A stretch of DNA of 64,000 nt, taken from CALFXN01 sp937957815 (GTDB lineage Bacteria; Synergistota; Synergistia; Synergistales; Aminobacteriaceae). The notes beneath the pieces are model-generated. The model was given only the letters and a program-made list of their open reading frames with translations. It was not told where the DNA came from and made no database searches. Both the position numbers and the translations under genes were made by a program. Location: assembly GCA_036788195.1 (NCBI GenBank), contig DAIQNX010000010.1, forward strand, positions 1 to 64,000, in the 5' to 3' direction. Numbering within the stretch: position 1 is the first letter of the stretch; each line of letters starts with the position of its first letter. Shown in pieces: positions 41,245 to 50,208 of the stretch.

Positions 41245-41446
41245 GGCCGGCGTTTCATCCGACGTCGCGGCAATGTCGGAAAGGAAGGGGGCGGCTCGGG
41301 GGAGGAGACGAACAGAGATACGGAGCGGAGAAGTTCGGGATCATGGAGACAGGCCGGTCCTTCCGGCATGTCGGGCGCCGGTGTTCGGCGATTTCCGGCA
41401 ACGCTTCCGGAAAGGGGCGTTGCATGAAAGGAGACGTGACGTCATC

Positions 41447-42445
41447 GTGAAAAAGACTTTTTCGGTTCTTGCAGCTCTCGTACTGATTCTGCCCGTCTGT
41501 TCCGTCGCTTTCGCAGCCGAAACGTTCAAGATCTCGGCCGGGATCGGCCTCAACGACAAGTCCGCACAATACAAGTCTCTCGTATTCTTCAAGGATCTCG
41601 TCGAAAAGAACGGCCAGGGCCGGATCAAGGTCGATCTGTACCACTCCAGCCAGCTCGGAGACGACCGGAAGATGATGGAGGCGCTCAAGATGGGGACGCA
41701 GGAGATGACCTGCCCCTCGACGGCCCCGATGACCGGCTTCGTCAACGCGTTCAAGATCTACGACCTGCCGTTCATCTTCCCGAGCGAAGAGGTCGCGGAT
41801 TATATTCTCGACGGCCCCGTCGGGAAGAAGATCCTCGACATGCTCCCCGCGCAGGGGCTCGTCGGCCTCGCGTACTGGGAGAACGGATTCCGTCAGCTCA
41901 CGAACAGCACTCGCGCCGTGAAAACCCCCGAAGACATGAAGGGGCTCAAGGTTCGGACGATGGAGAATCCCATCCACCTCGCCGCGTTCAAGACCATGGG
42001 CGCGAATCCGACGCCGATGGCGTTCGGCGAGCTGTTCTCCGCGATGCAGCAGAAGGTCGTCGACGGACAGGAAAACCCGTGGGGAACGATCTACCTGCAG
42101 AATTTCTTCGAGGTCCAGAAGTTCGCGACCGACACCGGCCACATTTATTCGCCGTTCGTCCTGCTCATCTCCGAGAAGTTCTGGGACAAACTCCCCGACG
42201 ATCTGAAGAAGATCGTCCAGGACGCCGCGAACGAGTCGAAGATTCACAACCGGAAGCTCAACCGCGAGATGAACGCCGAGTACCTCGAAAAGCTCAAGAC
42301 GAAGATGGACGTGACCATCCTGACGCCCGAACAGCGCGCGAAGTTCCAGGAGGCCGTAAAGCCCGTCTATGACCAGTTCGCGAAGGAAATCGGAACCGAG
42401 CTCGTCGACGAGGTCATGAAGCTCGTCAGGGAGTACAAGAAGTAG
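41447..42445 (+). CDS. dctP: TRAP transporter solute-binding protein (DctP)
   Basis: A 332-residue periplasmic receptor. The start is a GTG at 41447 giving KKTFSVLAALVLILPVCSVAFA, a good signal peptide; AAAGGAG is 13 bases upstream. The longer frame to 41273 has no signal-like N-terminus. DctP motifs: AQYKSLVFFKDLVEKNGQGRIKVDLYHSSQLGDDRKMMEALKMGTQEM and the carboxylate-binding region LKGLKVRTMENPIHLAAFKTMGANPTPMAFGELFSAMQQKVVDGQENP, with the Arg expected to hold the ligand carboxylate. It is the last gene of the operon and is followed by a terminator. Confidence 0.94.
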   Translation: MKKTFSVLAALVLILPVCSVAFAAETFKISAGIGLNDKSAQYKSLVFFKDLVEKNGQGRIKVDLYHSSQLGDDRKMMEALKMGTQEMTCPSTAPMTGFVNAFKIYDLPFIFPSEEVADYILDGPVGKKILDMLPAQGLVGLAYWENGFRQLTNSTRAVKTPEDMKGLKVRTMENPIHLAAFKTMGANPTPMAFGELFSAMQQKVVDGQENPWGTIYLQNFFEVQKFATDTGHIYSPFVLLISEKFWDKLPDDLKKIVQDAANESKIHNRKLNREMNAEYLEKLKTKMDVTILTPEQRAKFQEAVKPVYDQFAKEIGTELVDEVMKLVREYKK

Positions 42446-42460
42446 TTTCGCAAACGAACG

Positions 42461-42497
42461 GGGCGCGTCCCGGGCGAAGGGAATGCGCCCTTTTTTT
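42461..42497 (+). terminator. Terminator after dctP
   Basis: GGGCGC (42461-42466) pairs with GCGCCC (42485-42490), with an inner TCCC/GGGA helix, followed by seven T to 42497. Confidence 0.82.
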
Positions 42498-42517
42498 CGC
42501 TTCGGGCCCGTGCGCCG

Positions 42518-42619
42518 TCATAGGATCAGGGCGTTCCGCCCCTCGATCCCTTCCCTGTAGATCTCGAGAACCGCAGCCGCATCCGAAGAACGCATCGGAC
42601 GGATCATCCGGATGACCAT
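42518..42619 (-). pseudogene. Truncated N-terminal remnant of a GNAT (phosphinothricin-type) acetyltransferase
   Basis: A 33-codon minus-strand frame whose product contains MIRPMRSSDAAAVLEIYREG followed by IEGRNA, the characteristic first 30 residues of Pat-type N-acetyltransferases (usually continuing to ATFET). It then reads LIL and stops, next to the dctP terminator. No continuation is visible on the far side. It is best read as the surviving 5' end of a deleted gene, divergent from the intact GNAT gene at 42727, though it is not the same subfamily. A functional micropeptide cannot be excluded. Confidence 0.55.
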
Positions 42620-42660
42620 CTCCGACTTTCGCAAATTTTCCACATATTCTACGTCATCCG

Positions 42661-42689
42661 TTTACAAAAATCGCCGTCTGGAGTGAAAT
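42661..42689 (+). promoter_or_regulatory. Candidate promoter of the GNAT gene
   Basis: TTTACA (42661-42666), a 17-bp spacer and TGAAAT (42684-42689), about 38 bases before the GTG start. Confidence 0.5.
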
Positions 42690-42726
42690 TGCTCTGGAAC
42701 TCTCCAATCCGAAAGGAGGATCATCC

Positions 42727-43248
42727 GTGAAAACATTCTCCGAAAAGGATCTCGACGACGTCTGGATCCGGACCGAAATGAAACCCGGCGATCTCGGTGC
42801 GATCGTCCATCTGCACGGAACCCTCTACGCGAAGGAGTACGGCTTCGACACGACGTTCGAGACGTATGTCGCCAGACCTCTCTGCGATTTCGTGCTTCAG
42901 CCGTCGAAACGGCAGAAGATATGGCTCGTCGAGCGGGAACAGTCGCTCCGGGGGTGCATCGCGATCGTGGAGTCCACCCCGGAGGTCGCGCAGCTCAGAT
43001 GGTTCCTGCTCCACCCGGACATCAGAGGACTCGGCCTCGGACGCTATCTCGTCGGAGAAGCCGTGAAACACTGCCGCTCCGAGGGGTTCTCCGAAGTGTT
43101 CCTGTGGACGCTCGAATCGCTCAGGGCCGCGCTGAAGCTCTACCGTGAACAGGGGTTTTCGCTCGTGGAGGAAGATCGCCACGTGATATGGGGACAGACG
43201 GTGACGGAGCAGAAATACGCGATGTCGCTGAGGAAGCCGGTCGCCTGA
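42727..43248 (+). CDS. GNAT-family N-acetyltransferase
   Basis: A 173-residue acetyltransferase. The start is a GTG at 42727 behind AAAGGAGGAT. The acetyl-CoA-binding loop appears as LRWFLLHPDIRGLGLGRYLVGEAVKHCRSEGFSEVFLWTLESLRAALKLYREQGF, the usual R/QxxGxG/A pattern with the downstream helix. The N-terminal DLGAIVHLHGTLYAKEYGFDTTFETYVA is like that of GNAT domains fused to MarR regulators, but no MarR part is present. The acceptor substrate is unknown. It converges with the S9 peptidase gene. Confidence 0.85.
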   Translation: MKTFSEKDLDDVWIRTEMKPGDLGAIVHLHGTLYAKEYGFDTTFETYVARPLCDFVLQPSKRQKIWLVEREQSLRGCIAIVESTPEVAQLRWFLLHPDIRGLGLGRYLVGEAVKHCRSEGFSEVFLWTLESLRAALKLYREQGFSLVEEDRHVIWGQTVTEQKYAMSLRKPVA

Positions 43249-43313
43249 CGGACCGTGCGGGACGGACGAGCATCCGTTCGCGTCCGCCCCTGCGCGATCC
43301 CCGAAACCGAAGC

Positions 43314-45275
43314 CTACGCTTTGAGATACCGCTCGAACCAGGCGACGATCTCCCGAAGGCGCGCGAGCCGGGGCTTCGGTCGCCCGGAACGGCTGAGTTC
43401 GTGGTTCTCGCCCCTGAAGACGCAGATTCTCGAGGGAACGCCATGACGCCTGAGCGCCGTGAACATCTGGAGCCCCTGGGTAAGTTCGCAGCGATGGTCC
43501 TCGTCGGAGTGGATGAAGAGCGTCGGCGTTTTCGCCCTGTCCGCGTATTTCAGCGGCGAATGCCACCAGAGCTTGTCGACGTCCGTCCAGATGTCGGCGG
43601 CCTGCTGATCCGGCACGAAGTAGTACCCGATGTCGGAGATCCCCGCCTTCGAGATCCAGTTCGAGATGCTCCGCTGCGCGATGGCCGCCCGGAATCGGTC
43701 CGTATGGCCGATGATCCAGTTCGTCATGTAGCCGCCGTAGGAGCCTCCCGTGACGCCGAGACGCCCCGCGTCGACGAACGGGAGGTTCGCGGTCGCCCAG
43801 TCCGTCACGGCCATGAGGTCGTCGTAGTCGATCGTGCCGTACTTTCCGCGGATGTCGTCGAACGCGTTGCCGTAACCGTCGCTCCCGCGGGGGTTCGCGT
43901 ACACAACGACGTACCCTTTCGCGGCCCAGCACTGCATCTCGTGGAAGTAGACGTCGCCGAACGTCATCTTCGGGCCGCCGTGGATGTTGAGGATCATCGG
44001 GTACTTCGCGCCCTCGCGGAAACCGACGGGCCTCATGAACCAGACGTCGAGCGGATCGCCCGACCCCGGGTCGGTCCGGACGTGTTCGGGGCGGATCACG
44101 TCGATTTCCGACAGGATCTCCCGGTTGAAGTTCGTGACCCTCCGTTCACCGTCCGCATCGACGATGTACAGCTCTTCGAGGTCCTGCCCCTCCATGCCGA
44201 CGACAGCCGCCCTGTCGCCGTTCACGTCGTAGTCGTCGACGGTCGAGATCGTCTTCGTGAGCCATTCGACGGCCCCTGACTCATCGACCCGTTCGAGGAC
44301 GGAACGGGAGCCTTCCGTCGATACGAACCACGCCTTCCCGGTGCCGGAGAAGAAGCTCAGATTCAGATCCGCGCACCCGTAGCGGCAGTCGGACGCCACC
44401 GAATTTCGCAGGCCCCTGTCGAGTGCCGGGGTGACGCACGCGCGTTTCCCGCCCGAAAGCACGTGGAACCGCACGTTCTCGTTCACCCCGTGGGCGAGGC
44501 AGTCGCTCCCCGTGAGCAGGATCGCGTCGTCCGCGCCCTCCCACGGCGCGTAGTCGGCGCACTTGCACGAGAAGCCTTCCTTTTCTCCGTCGAGAAGGAT
44601 TTTCCGGTCTCCGCCGTCGATCGCGATCTCCATCAGGACGTTTCTCTGCGGGCGGACGTCCCTGTAGACTGGTCCGAGCGCGAGGACGTTCGTCCCGTCC
44701 CGGGAAACGCGATATCGTTCGACATCCATATCCTCGGGCGTCAGCCGCGTGAGCGAGCCCGTCGAGAGGTCGCACAGGCAGAGCGCGTGTTTCTTCCCTC
44801 CCGTGAACCCCTTGCCGTTCGAGCAGAACGGCACCGATTCGAATACCATATAGTCGGCCTGCTCCGGATTGTCGATCTCGGGCTCGAAGGCCGCGAGAAC
44901 GAGAGCGCGAGCCTCGCCGAGCGCCCGGATGCTCGTCACGTCGCGGGCGATCGTACAGACGGGACGGGCCTCTCCGCCGTCCGGCGAGAGCGCGTAGATT
45001 CTCGTCTGCCCCTTCGGAATTTCGGCGCGGTCGCTCGCGAAAATGATCTCGGATCCATCGCGGCTCCAGCAGAAGAACTTTTCCCTCGCGGATGTCGTGA
45101 GACGGCGGCTCGCGTCGCGGACGCAGTCGTACAGCCAGATGTCCGACGAATATCGGTTGGCCTCGAGGTCAGCCTGATGGACGAAGAACGCGACCTTCGT
45201 CCCGTCCGGCGAGAATCCCGGACGGGAGAGGAAACGGAAACGCAGGATATCCCTGGGTTCAACGGGTCTTTTCAC
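43314..45275 (-). CDS. S9-family acylaminoacyl-/dipeptidyl-type serine peptidase
   Basis: A 653-residue cytoplasmic prolyl-oligopeptidase-type enzyme. The N-terminal beta-propeller (about 1-400) opens with FLSRPGFSPDGTKVAFFVHQADLEANRYSSDIWLYD. The C-terminal alpha/beta hydrolase has the nucleophile GGSYGGYM, the acid in IHSDEDHRC and the His in GENHELS. The start is a GTG at 45275 with AAGGAG 9 bases upstream; the longer frame to 45356 has none. It probably trims acylated or small peptides in amino-acid catabolism. A minus-strand TAGTAT about 55-60 bases upstream may be its promoter. No signal peptide. Confidence 0.9.
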   Translation of the reverse strand: MKRPVEPRDILRFRFLSRPGFSPDGTKVAFFVHQADLEANRYSSDIWLYDCVRDASRRLTTSAREKFFCWSRDGSEIIFASDRAEIPKGQTRIYALSPDGGEARPVCTIARDVTSIRALGEARALVLAAFEPEIDNPEQADYMVFESVPFCSNGKGFTGGKKHALCLCDLSTGSLTRLTPEDMDVERYRVSRDGTNVLALGPVYRDVRPQRNVLMEIAIDGGDRKILLDGEKEGFSCKCADYAPWEGADDAILLTGSDCLAHGVNENVRFHVLSGGKRACVTPALDRGLRNSVASDCRYGCADLNLSFFSGTGKAWFVSTEGSRSVLERVDESGAVEWLTKTISTVDDYDVNGDRAAVVGMEGQDLEELYIVDADGERRVTNFNREILSEIDVIRPEHVRTDPGSGDPLDVWFMRPVGFREGAKYPMILNIHGGPKMTFGDVYFHEMQCWAAKGYVVVYANPRGSDGYGNAFDDIRGKYGTIDYDDLMAVTDWATANLPFVDAGRLGVTGGSYGGYMTNWIIGHTDRFRAAIAQRSISNWISKAGISDIGYYFVPDQQAADIWTDVDKLWWHSPLKYADRAKTPTLFIHSDEDHRCELTQGLQMFTALRRHGVPSRICVFRGENHELSRSGRPKPRLARLREIVAWFERYLKA

Positions 45276-45424
45276 GAACGATCGACTCCTTCCAGACGGA
45301 TGCCGGAAATGCGAAACGGCGCCCCGGTCTTCAGGAACGCCGCCATATACTATCATATTCCGTTCCCCTGTCCGATCCTGCCATTGTCAGGCGAAAGCCG
45401 CACAGCGCCGCCCTTTTGCCGCCG

Positions 45425-46483
45425 TCACCGGCCCTCTCCCGCAGCTTCCTTCCCGATGGCTTCCCAGAGCCCGGCAAGGTACATGATCCCGAGTGCGCGG
45501 TCGTAGAGCCCATACCCCGGTTTCCCCGTCTCGCCCCAGATCATGCGGCCGTGGTCCGGACGCATCGGGCCCGAGAAGCCGACGTCGTGGTACGCCTTCA
45601 TGATCTCGAAGATATCCAGCGATCCGCAGGCGCTCGGATGGGCGCTTTCGTGGAAGTCGCGCCCCTCGAGGATCTTCACGTTCCGAACGTGCGCGAAGTG
45701 GATGCGCTTCCCGAAACGCCGGATGATCTCCGGAAGATCGTTGTCGCGGCTGACGCCGAACGATCCGGAACACAGCGCGAGTCCGTTGTTCGGACTGTCG
45801 GCGAGCGACAGCATCCGCTCGAGCGCCGCCTCGCACGTGATGATCCTCGGAACGCCGAACACCGGCCACGGCGGGTCGTCGGGGTGGATGCCCATACGAA
45901 CGCCGGCCTCCTCCGCGACCGGAACCACGCGTTCGAGGAAGTAGCGGAGGTTCTCCCAGACGCCCTCTTCGCCCATGTCCCGGTACGCGTCGACGAGGCG
46001 GGGCATCTCCTCTTCGCCGTAGGAGAAGATCCACGCGGGAAGCGACTTCCCCCACGAGAAGAGATTCATCCCCGAGATCGCGTCGTGGTCGTACGAAAGG
46101 CATGTCGACCCGTCGGGAAGCCGCATGGCGAGATCGGTCCGCACCCAGTCGAACAGGGGCATGAAGTTGTAGCACAAGACGCCGACGCCCGCGCGCCCCA
46201 TGTTCCGGACGCTCTCGCAGAACGCGTCGATATAGGCGTCGCGCGTTCCCCTGAGCCCGAGCTTGATGTCCTCGTGGACGGGGATGCTCTCGATCGCGGA
46301 GAGCGAGAAGCCCTTGTCCTCGACGCTCTTTCTGAGCGCCAGGATGCGGTCGGACGGCCAGACTTGCCCCGGCGGGATATCGAACAGGGCGCCGACGATT
46401 CCCGTGACGACCGGGATCTGTGCGATCCGCTCGAGCGTCACGGGATCGTCGTCGCCGTACCATCGGAACGAAAACTGAACCAT
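45425..46483 (-). CDS. uxuA: Mannonate dehydratase
   Basis: A 352-residue UxuA-family enzyme that dehydrates D-mannonate to 2-keto-3-deoxygluconate. Features: FRWYGDDDPVTLERIAQIPVVTGIVGAL at the N-terminus, YNFMPLFDWVRTDLA, GVRMGIHPDDPPWPVFGVPRII (metal His), LCSGSFGV, HFAHVRN and MRPDHGRMIWGE. The length is normal for the family (about 350-390). It is the last gene of a minus-strand operon with an SDR, a TRAP transporter and a Zn-dehydrogenase. No UxaC isomerase or KdgK/KdgA is in the window. Confidence 0.93.
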   Translation of the reverse strand: MVQFSFRWYGDDDPVTLERIAQIPVVTGIVGALFDIPPGQVWPSDRILALRKSVEDKGFSLSAIESIPVHEDIKLGLRGTRDAYIDAFCESVRNMGRAGVGVLCYNFMPLFDWVRTDLAMRLPDGSTCLSYDHDAISGMNLFSWGKSLPAWIFSYGEEEMPRLVDAYRDMGEEGVWENLRYFLERVVPVAEEAGVRMGIHPDDPPWPVFGVPRIITCEAALERMLSLADSPNNGLALCSGSFGVSRDNDLPEIIRRFGKRIHFAHVRNVKILEGRDFHESAHPSACGSLDIFEIMKAYHDVGFSGPMRPDHGRMIWGETGKPGYGLYDRALGIMYLAGLWEAIGKEAAGEGR

Positions 46484-46514
46484 GCGCTTCCTCCTTTTCT
46501 GCGGGCCCCCGGGA

Positions 46515-47270
46515 TCAGAACCCGATGCTCGTTCCGCCGTCCACCGGCAGCACGACGCCGGTCAGGTACCTCGCGGCGGGCGAGAGCAGGAACGCCGCGG
46601 CCATTCCGACCTCTTCGGGCGTTCCGAGACGATCCATCGGGGTCCTCGAGATGACCTTCGCCCTCCGGTTCGGATCGCCCTCGAACGCCTTGCGCGACAT
46701 GGCCGTGTCGATGAACCCGGGAGCGACCGCGTTGACGGTCACCCCTTTGGGCGAGAACTCCGTGGCGATCTGCTTCGCCAGTCCCGCGACGGCCGCCTTG
46801 GACGCCGTATACGCGCAGACCTTCGGGATTCCGAACAGCGACGTCATCGAGGCTACGAAGAGAACGCTCCCCTCGCCGCGCGCAAGAAGCCGTTTGCCGA
46901 CCTCGCGCGTCATCGCGAACGCGCCGAGAAGGTTGATCTGCAGGACCGCGAGAAATTCCTCGTCCGACGTGTCGACGACGTCCTTCTTGAGATTTCTCCC
47001 GGCGTTGTTGACGAGCCCCCAGAGCGGGCCCTTTTCCTCGACCTTCGCGACGAACGCGGGGATCGACGGAAGATCCGCGACGTCGCCGACGAACCGGGAA
47101 CTCCGTTCGCCAAGCTCGCTGCACGCCGCAGCGAGCGTCTCTTCGTGACGTCCCGAGAGAACCGCGAAGCCACCGGCGTCGACGATCGACCGCGCGATCG
47201 CGAGTCCGATGCCCTGCCCCCCTCCCGTCACGAGAATGCGCTTTCCTTCGAGCGAAAACGGGTGCGCCAT
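46515..47270 (-). CDS. SDR-family oxidoreductase (probable fructuronate/mannonate reductase role)
   Basis: A 251-residue classical short-chain dehydrogenase: TGGGQGIG for NAD(P), NNAG, catalytic Ser in SMTSLFG and Tyr/Lys in YTASK, and PVDGGTSIGF at the C-terminus. It sits 31 bp before uxuA. In operons with mannonate dehydratase, SDR proteins of this kind interconvert fructuronate and mannonate; that role is inferred from position. The substrate cannot be proven from sequence. Confidence 0.87.
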   Translation of the reverse strand: MAHPFSLEGKRILVTGGGQGIGLAIARSIVDAGGFAVLSGRHEETLAAACSELGERSSRFVGDVADLPSIPAFVAKVEEKGPLWGLVNNAGRNLKKDVVDTSDEEFLAVLQINLLGAFAMTREVGKRLLARGEGSVLFVASMTSLFGIPKVCAYTASKAAVAGLAKQIATEFSPKGVTVNAVAPGFIDTAMSRKAFEGDPNRRAKVISRTPMDRLGTPEEVGMAAAFLLSPAARYLTGVVLPVDGGTSIGF

Positions 47271-47316
47271 AGTTCCGTAGCCTCCCTGACCCGTTCCGGG
47301 TCCTGTGTTTGCGTTT

Positions 47317-48594
47317 CTACCTGCCGAGAAGGAGATTCGGCAGGAAGAGCGTGACCTGCGGCACGTAGGTCACGAGCCCCAGGACGACGAAGCTCGCCGC
47401 CAGGAACGGCAGGAGTGCCTTCGTGATATCCATGATGGACACCTTTCCGATTCCCGAGGCGATGAACAGACAGACGCCGACGGGGGGCGTATTCAGCCCG
47501 ATGACCAGATTCAGGACGCACATGACCGTGAACTGGATCGGGTCGACGCCGACCTGGACGGCGACATTGAGAAGGATCGGCATCAGGATCATGACGGCCG
47601 CGATCGTCTCCATGAAGGTCCCCACGAAGAGCAGGAGAATGTTGATCATGAGCAGCAGGAGGTATTTGTTCCGCGTCAGGTCGAGCATCCACTCGGCCAC
47701 CATCTGCGGGACCTGCTCCGTCGTGAGGATCCACGCGAAGAGGTTCGCGAGACCGACGAGCATCATGAGCGACGACGTCGTGATCGCCGTGTCCAGGAAG
47801 ATCTTCGTGAGATCCTTCCATCCGAGATTCCGGTAGACGAAGACGCCGATCACGATCGCGTACACGACCGCCACCATCGCGGCCTCTGTCGGCGTGAAGT
47901 ATCCGTTGGCGATCCCGACGAAGATGAGGACGATGAGGAGAAGCGCCCAGACCGCGTTCCAGATGGACGCGAAGAACTGCTTCAGCGACATCGGGGGTTC
48001 CTTCGGGTGGTTGCGCTTGACGGAGATGTAATACGACACGACGCCGAGCGCGAGACCCAAAAGAAGTCCCGGAACGACTCCCGCGATGAACAGCTTGCTC
48101 ACGGACAGCCCCGCGACGGTCCCCGCGACGATCATCGGAAGGCTCGGCGGAATGATCGGGCCGCACATCGACGACGCGGCCGTGACCGCACACGAGAAGT
48201 CCGCCTCGTACCCCGTCTTCTTCATCGCCGGGATCAGGATCGCGCCGATGCTCGCGGTATCGGCGGCCGCCGTTCCGGAAATTCCGGCGAAAAAGACGCT
48301 CGCGGCGATGTTCGCGAGCGACAGGCCGCCGCGAATCCGTCCGACGAGGGCGTTCGAGAAGTCGATGATCCGTTCGGTGATCCCGCCGACGTTCATGAGG
48401 TTTCCGGCGAGGATGAAGCCGGGCACGCAGAGAATGACGAACGAGTCGATGCCGCTGAACATCCGCTGCGGGATGATATTGAGGGGGATATCGGCGACGA
48501 TGAGGTAGACCGCCGAGGAAAGGCCGAGACAGAAGGCGATGGGGAAACCGATCAGCATGGCGAGGAAAAAGACCGCGAACATCGTGAGGATCAT
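47317..48594 (-). CDS. dctM: TRAP transporter large permease (DctM) of the hexonate cassette
   Basis: A 425-residue protein with about 12 membrane segments. Motifs: FSGIDSFVILCVPGFILAGNLMNVGGITERIIDFSNALVG, SVFFAGISGTAAADTASIGAILIPAM, GPIIPPSLPMIVAGTVAGLSVSKLFIAGVVPG, LNLVIGLNTPPVGVCLFIASG. The ATG (48594) overlaps the dctQ stop by the sequence ATGA, so the two are coupled. It imports an acidic sugar for the adjacent catabolic enzymes. Confidence 0.95.
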   Translation of the reverse strand: MILTMFAVFFLAMLIGFPIAFCLGLSSAVYLIVADIPLNIIPQRMFSGIDSFVILCVPGFILAGNLMNVGGITERIIDFSNALVGRIRGGLSLANIAASVFFAGISGTAAADTASIGAILIPAMKKTGYEADFSCAVTAASSMCGPIIPPSLPMIVAGTVAGLSVSKLFIAGVVPGLLLGLALGVVSYYISVKRNHPKEPPMSLKQFFASIWNAVWALLLIVLIFVGIANGYFTPTEAAMVAVVYAIVIGVFVYRNLGWKDLTKIFLDTAITTSSLMMLVGLANLFAWILTTEQVPQMVAEWMLDLTRNKYLLLLMINILLLFVGTFMETIAAVMILMPILLNVAVQVGVDPIQFTVMCVLNLVIGLNTPPVGVCLFIASGIGKVSIMDITKALLPFLAASFVVLGLVTYVPQVTLFLPNLLLGR

Positions 48595-49094
48595 GGCTTG
48601 AGCGCCTCCCTTCCCGCGTCTCCGCCCGAAAGGAACGCGCGGACCGCTCCGCCGAGATCGGCGACGAGGTAGACCGTCAGCGTCAGGGCCGCCAGGAACA
48701 TGCTGAAATAGAAGACGCTCATCGGCATCATCAGCGCCGCGGACGTCTGTCCCTCCACCGCGACGACGATGGACCACGCCTCGACGGTCACGGCCCCGAA
48801 AAAGGCCGCGAGGACGACGTCGATGAAGACTGCGAGGACGGTGTTCACGCGCGCCGAAAGGCGCGACGTAAGGATATCGACGTTCACGTACGCCCGCTCC
48901 CTGACCGCGAGCCCCGCGGAGAAGCCGACCGTGTAGAGCAGCATCAGCCGCGACACCTCTTCCGTCCACGTCGGGACCTTCGGGAAGAAGAGCCGGGCGA
49001 CGACCTGGAGCATGACGACGCTCACCATTCCCGCCAGGCTCGCGATGCTTCCGAGTTTGAGAATTCCTTCGCATATGTTCCTGAGAGCCTTCAC
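48591..49094 (-). CDS. dctQ: TRAP transporter small permease (DctQ) of the hexonate cassette
   Basis: A 167-residue protein with four membrane segments and the DctQ pattern VVMLQVVARLFFPKVPTWTEEVSRLMLLYTVGFSAGLAVRE. The GTG at 49094 is preferred because GGAGGTG lies 9 bases upstream; a TTG at 49115 is the alternative. Overlaps dctM by 4 bases. Confidence 0.9.
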   Translation of the reverse strand: MKALRNICEGILKLGSIASLAGMVSVVMLQVVARLFFPKVPTWTEEVSRLMLLYTVGFSAGLAVRERAYVNVDILTSRLSARVNTVLAVFIDVVLAAFFGAVTVEAWSIVVAVEGQTSAALMMPMSVFYFSMFLAALTLTVYLVADLGGAVRAFLSGGDAGREALKP

Positions 49095-49161
49095 GCGGAA
49101 TCGCACCTCCTGCAAGAAAGAACGGCAGGCGCCGCGTGCGCGGGCGCCTGCCGCGGGTCGA

Positions 49162-50136
49162 TTACTGGATCGCCTGGATCTTTTTGTACATCTCCTTCTG
49201 GCCGTCGTTCAGGTTCTTCAGGACGGCTTCGCTCGCGATCTTCGCGAACGCCGCCTGATCGACGTCGACGAACGTCATCTTTTCCTTCAGGAACTTCTCG
49301 AGCTTGCCCTCCTCTTCGAGGAAGAGCGTGTTCTCGTACGCCTGCATCTCCCTGCCCGCGTCGAGGATGACCTTCTTCAGGTCGTCCGGAAGGGACGCGA
49401 AACGCTTCTCGCCGATGCAGACGTAGATCCAGCCGCGCACGTGCGACGTCTTGTTGAGGTACTTCTGGACCTCGTAGAAGTGCGCGCTCGAGATCAGCGC
49501 GTAGGGGTTCTCCTGCCCCTCGATGGTCCCCTGCTGCAGGCTCGTGAACACCTCGGAGAACGCCATCGGGATCGGCTTCGCGCCGAGGGCTTCCCACGCG
49601 GCGAGGAATATCGGGACGTTCGGCAGGCGGATCTTCATCCCCTTCAGATCGCCGGGGGTCTTCACGGGACGGCTGGAGGTCAGTTCGCGCGGGCCGCGCT
49701 CCATGTAGCCGAGAACGCGGAGTTTCGCCTTTTCGAGAACCTGGGCCTCGATCTCCCTGCCGATCTCGCCGCCGGCGACCTTGTGAAGGTGAGCGGCGTC
49801 GCGAAGAAGGTAGGGGGTCGCCATGAAGATGGTCTTGTCGGCGCCGAAGGTCGTCAGCGTTTCGCCGAAAATCCCCATGTCAGCCGTTCCGGTCTGGATG
49901 GACGTCACGAGATCCTTCTCCTTGCCGAGCTGTTCGTTCGGATAGATCTTGACCTCGATGCGGCCGCCGGAATTCTTCTCGACGAGTTCCTTGAACTTCA
50001 GGGCGCCGAGATGCCAGGTGTTCTTCTCGTCGGCAAGGTGTCCGAACCTCAGGACGATCTTGTCGGCCGCGAGCGCGGCGGAAGCACACGCAACGAAAAC
50101 GGAAAGCGCGAGCAGTACGATACCCAGTTTCCTCAT
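49162..50136 (-). CDS. dctP: TRAP transporter solute-binding protein (DctP) of the hexonate cassette
   Basis: A 324-residue receptor with a signal peptide (residues 1-23, ending AALA). DctP motifs: LRFGHLADEKNTWHLGALKFKELVEKNSGGRIEVKIYPNEQLGKEKDLVTSIQTGTADM and the binding region LKGMKIRLPNVPIFLAAWEALGAKPIPMAFSEVFTSLQQGTIEGQENP. The Arg-Leu-Pro-Asn sequence at the carboxylate site is like that of receptors for sugar acids. Context (uxuA, SDR, Zn-dehydrogenase) supports a hexonate or uronate ligand. Confidence 0.93.
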   Translation of the reverse strand: MRKLGIVLLALSVFVACASAALAADKIVLRFGHLADEKNTWHLGALKFKELVEKNSGGRIEVKIYPNEQLGKEKDLVTSIQTGTADMGIFGETLTTFGADKTIFMATPYLLRDAAHLHKVAGGEIGREIEAQVLEKAKLRVLGYMERGPRELTSSRPVKTPGDLKGMKIRLPNVPIFLAAWEALGAKPIPMAFSEVFTSLQQGTIEGQENPYALISSAHFYEVQKYLNKTSHVRGWIYVCIGEKRFASLPDDLKKVILDAGREMQAYENTLFLEEEGKLEKFLKEKMTFVDVDQAAFAKIASEAVLKNLNDGQKEMYKKIQAIQ

Positions 50137-50208
50137 TCTGTTCCCTCCTTCGGATAGCCCCGCCCTTCGGTCGGGGGGATAGCCGCACGAAAGACGTTCC
50201 CGACGGAA

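Noticed and set aside
43249..43313. Terminator between the convergent GNAT and S9 peptidase genes
   Set aside because: Only short imperfect inverted repeats are visible and there is no T run on either strand.
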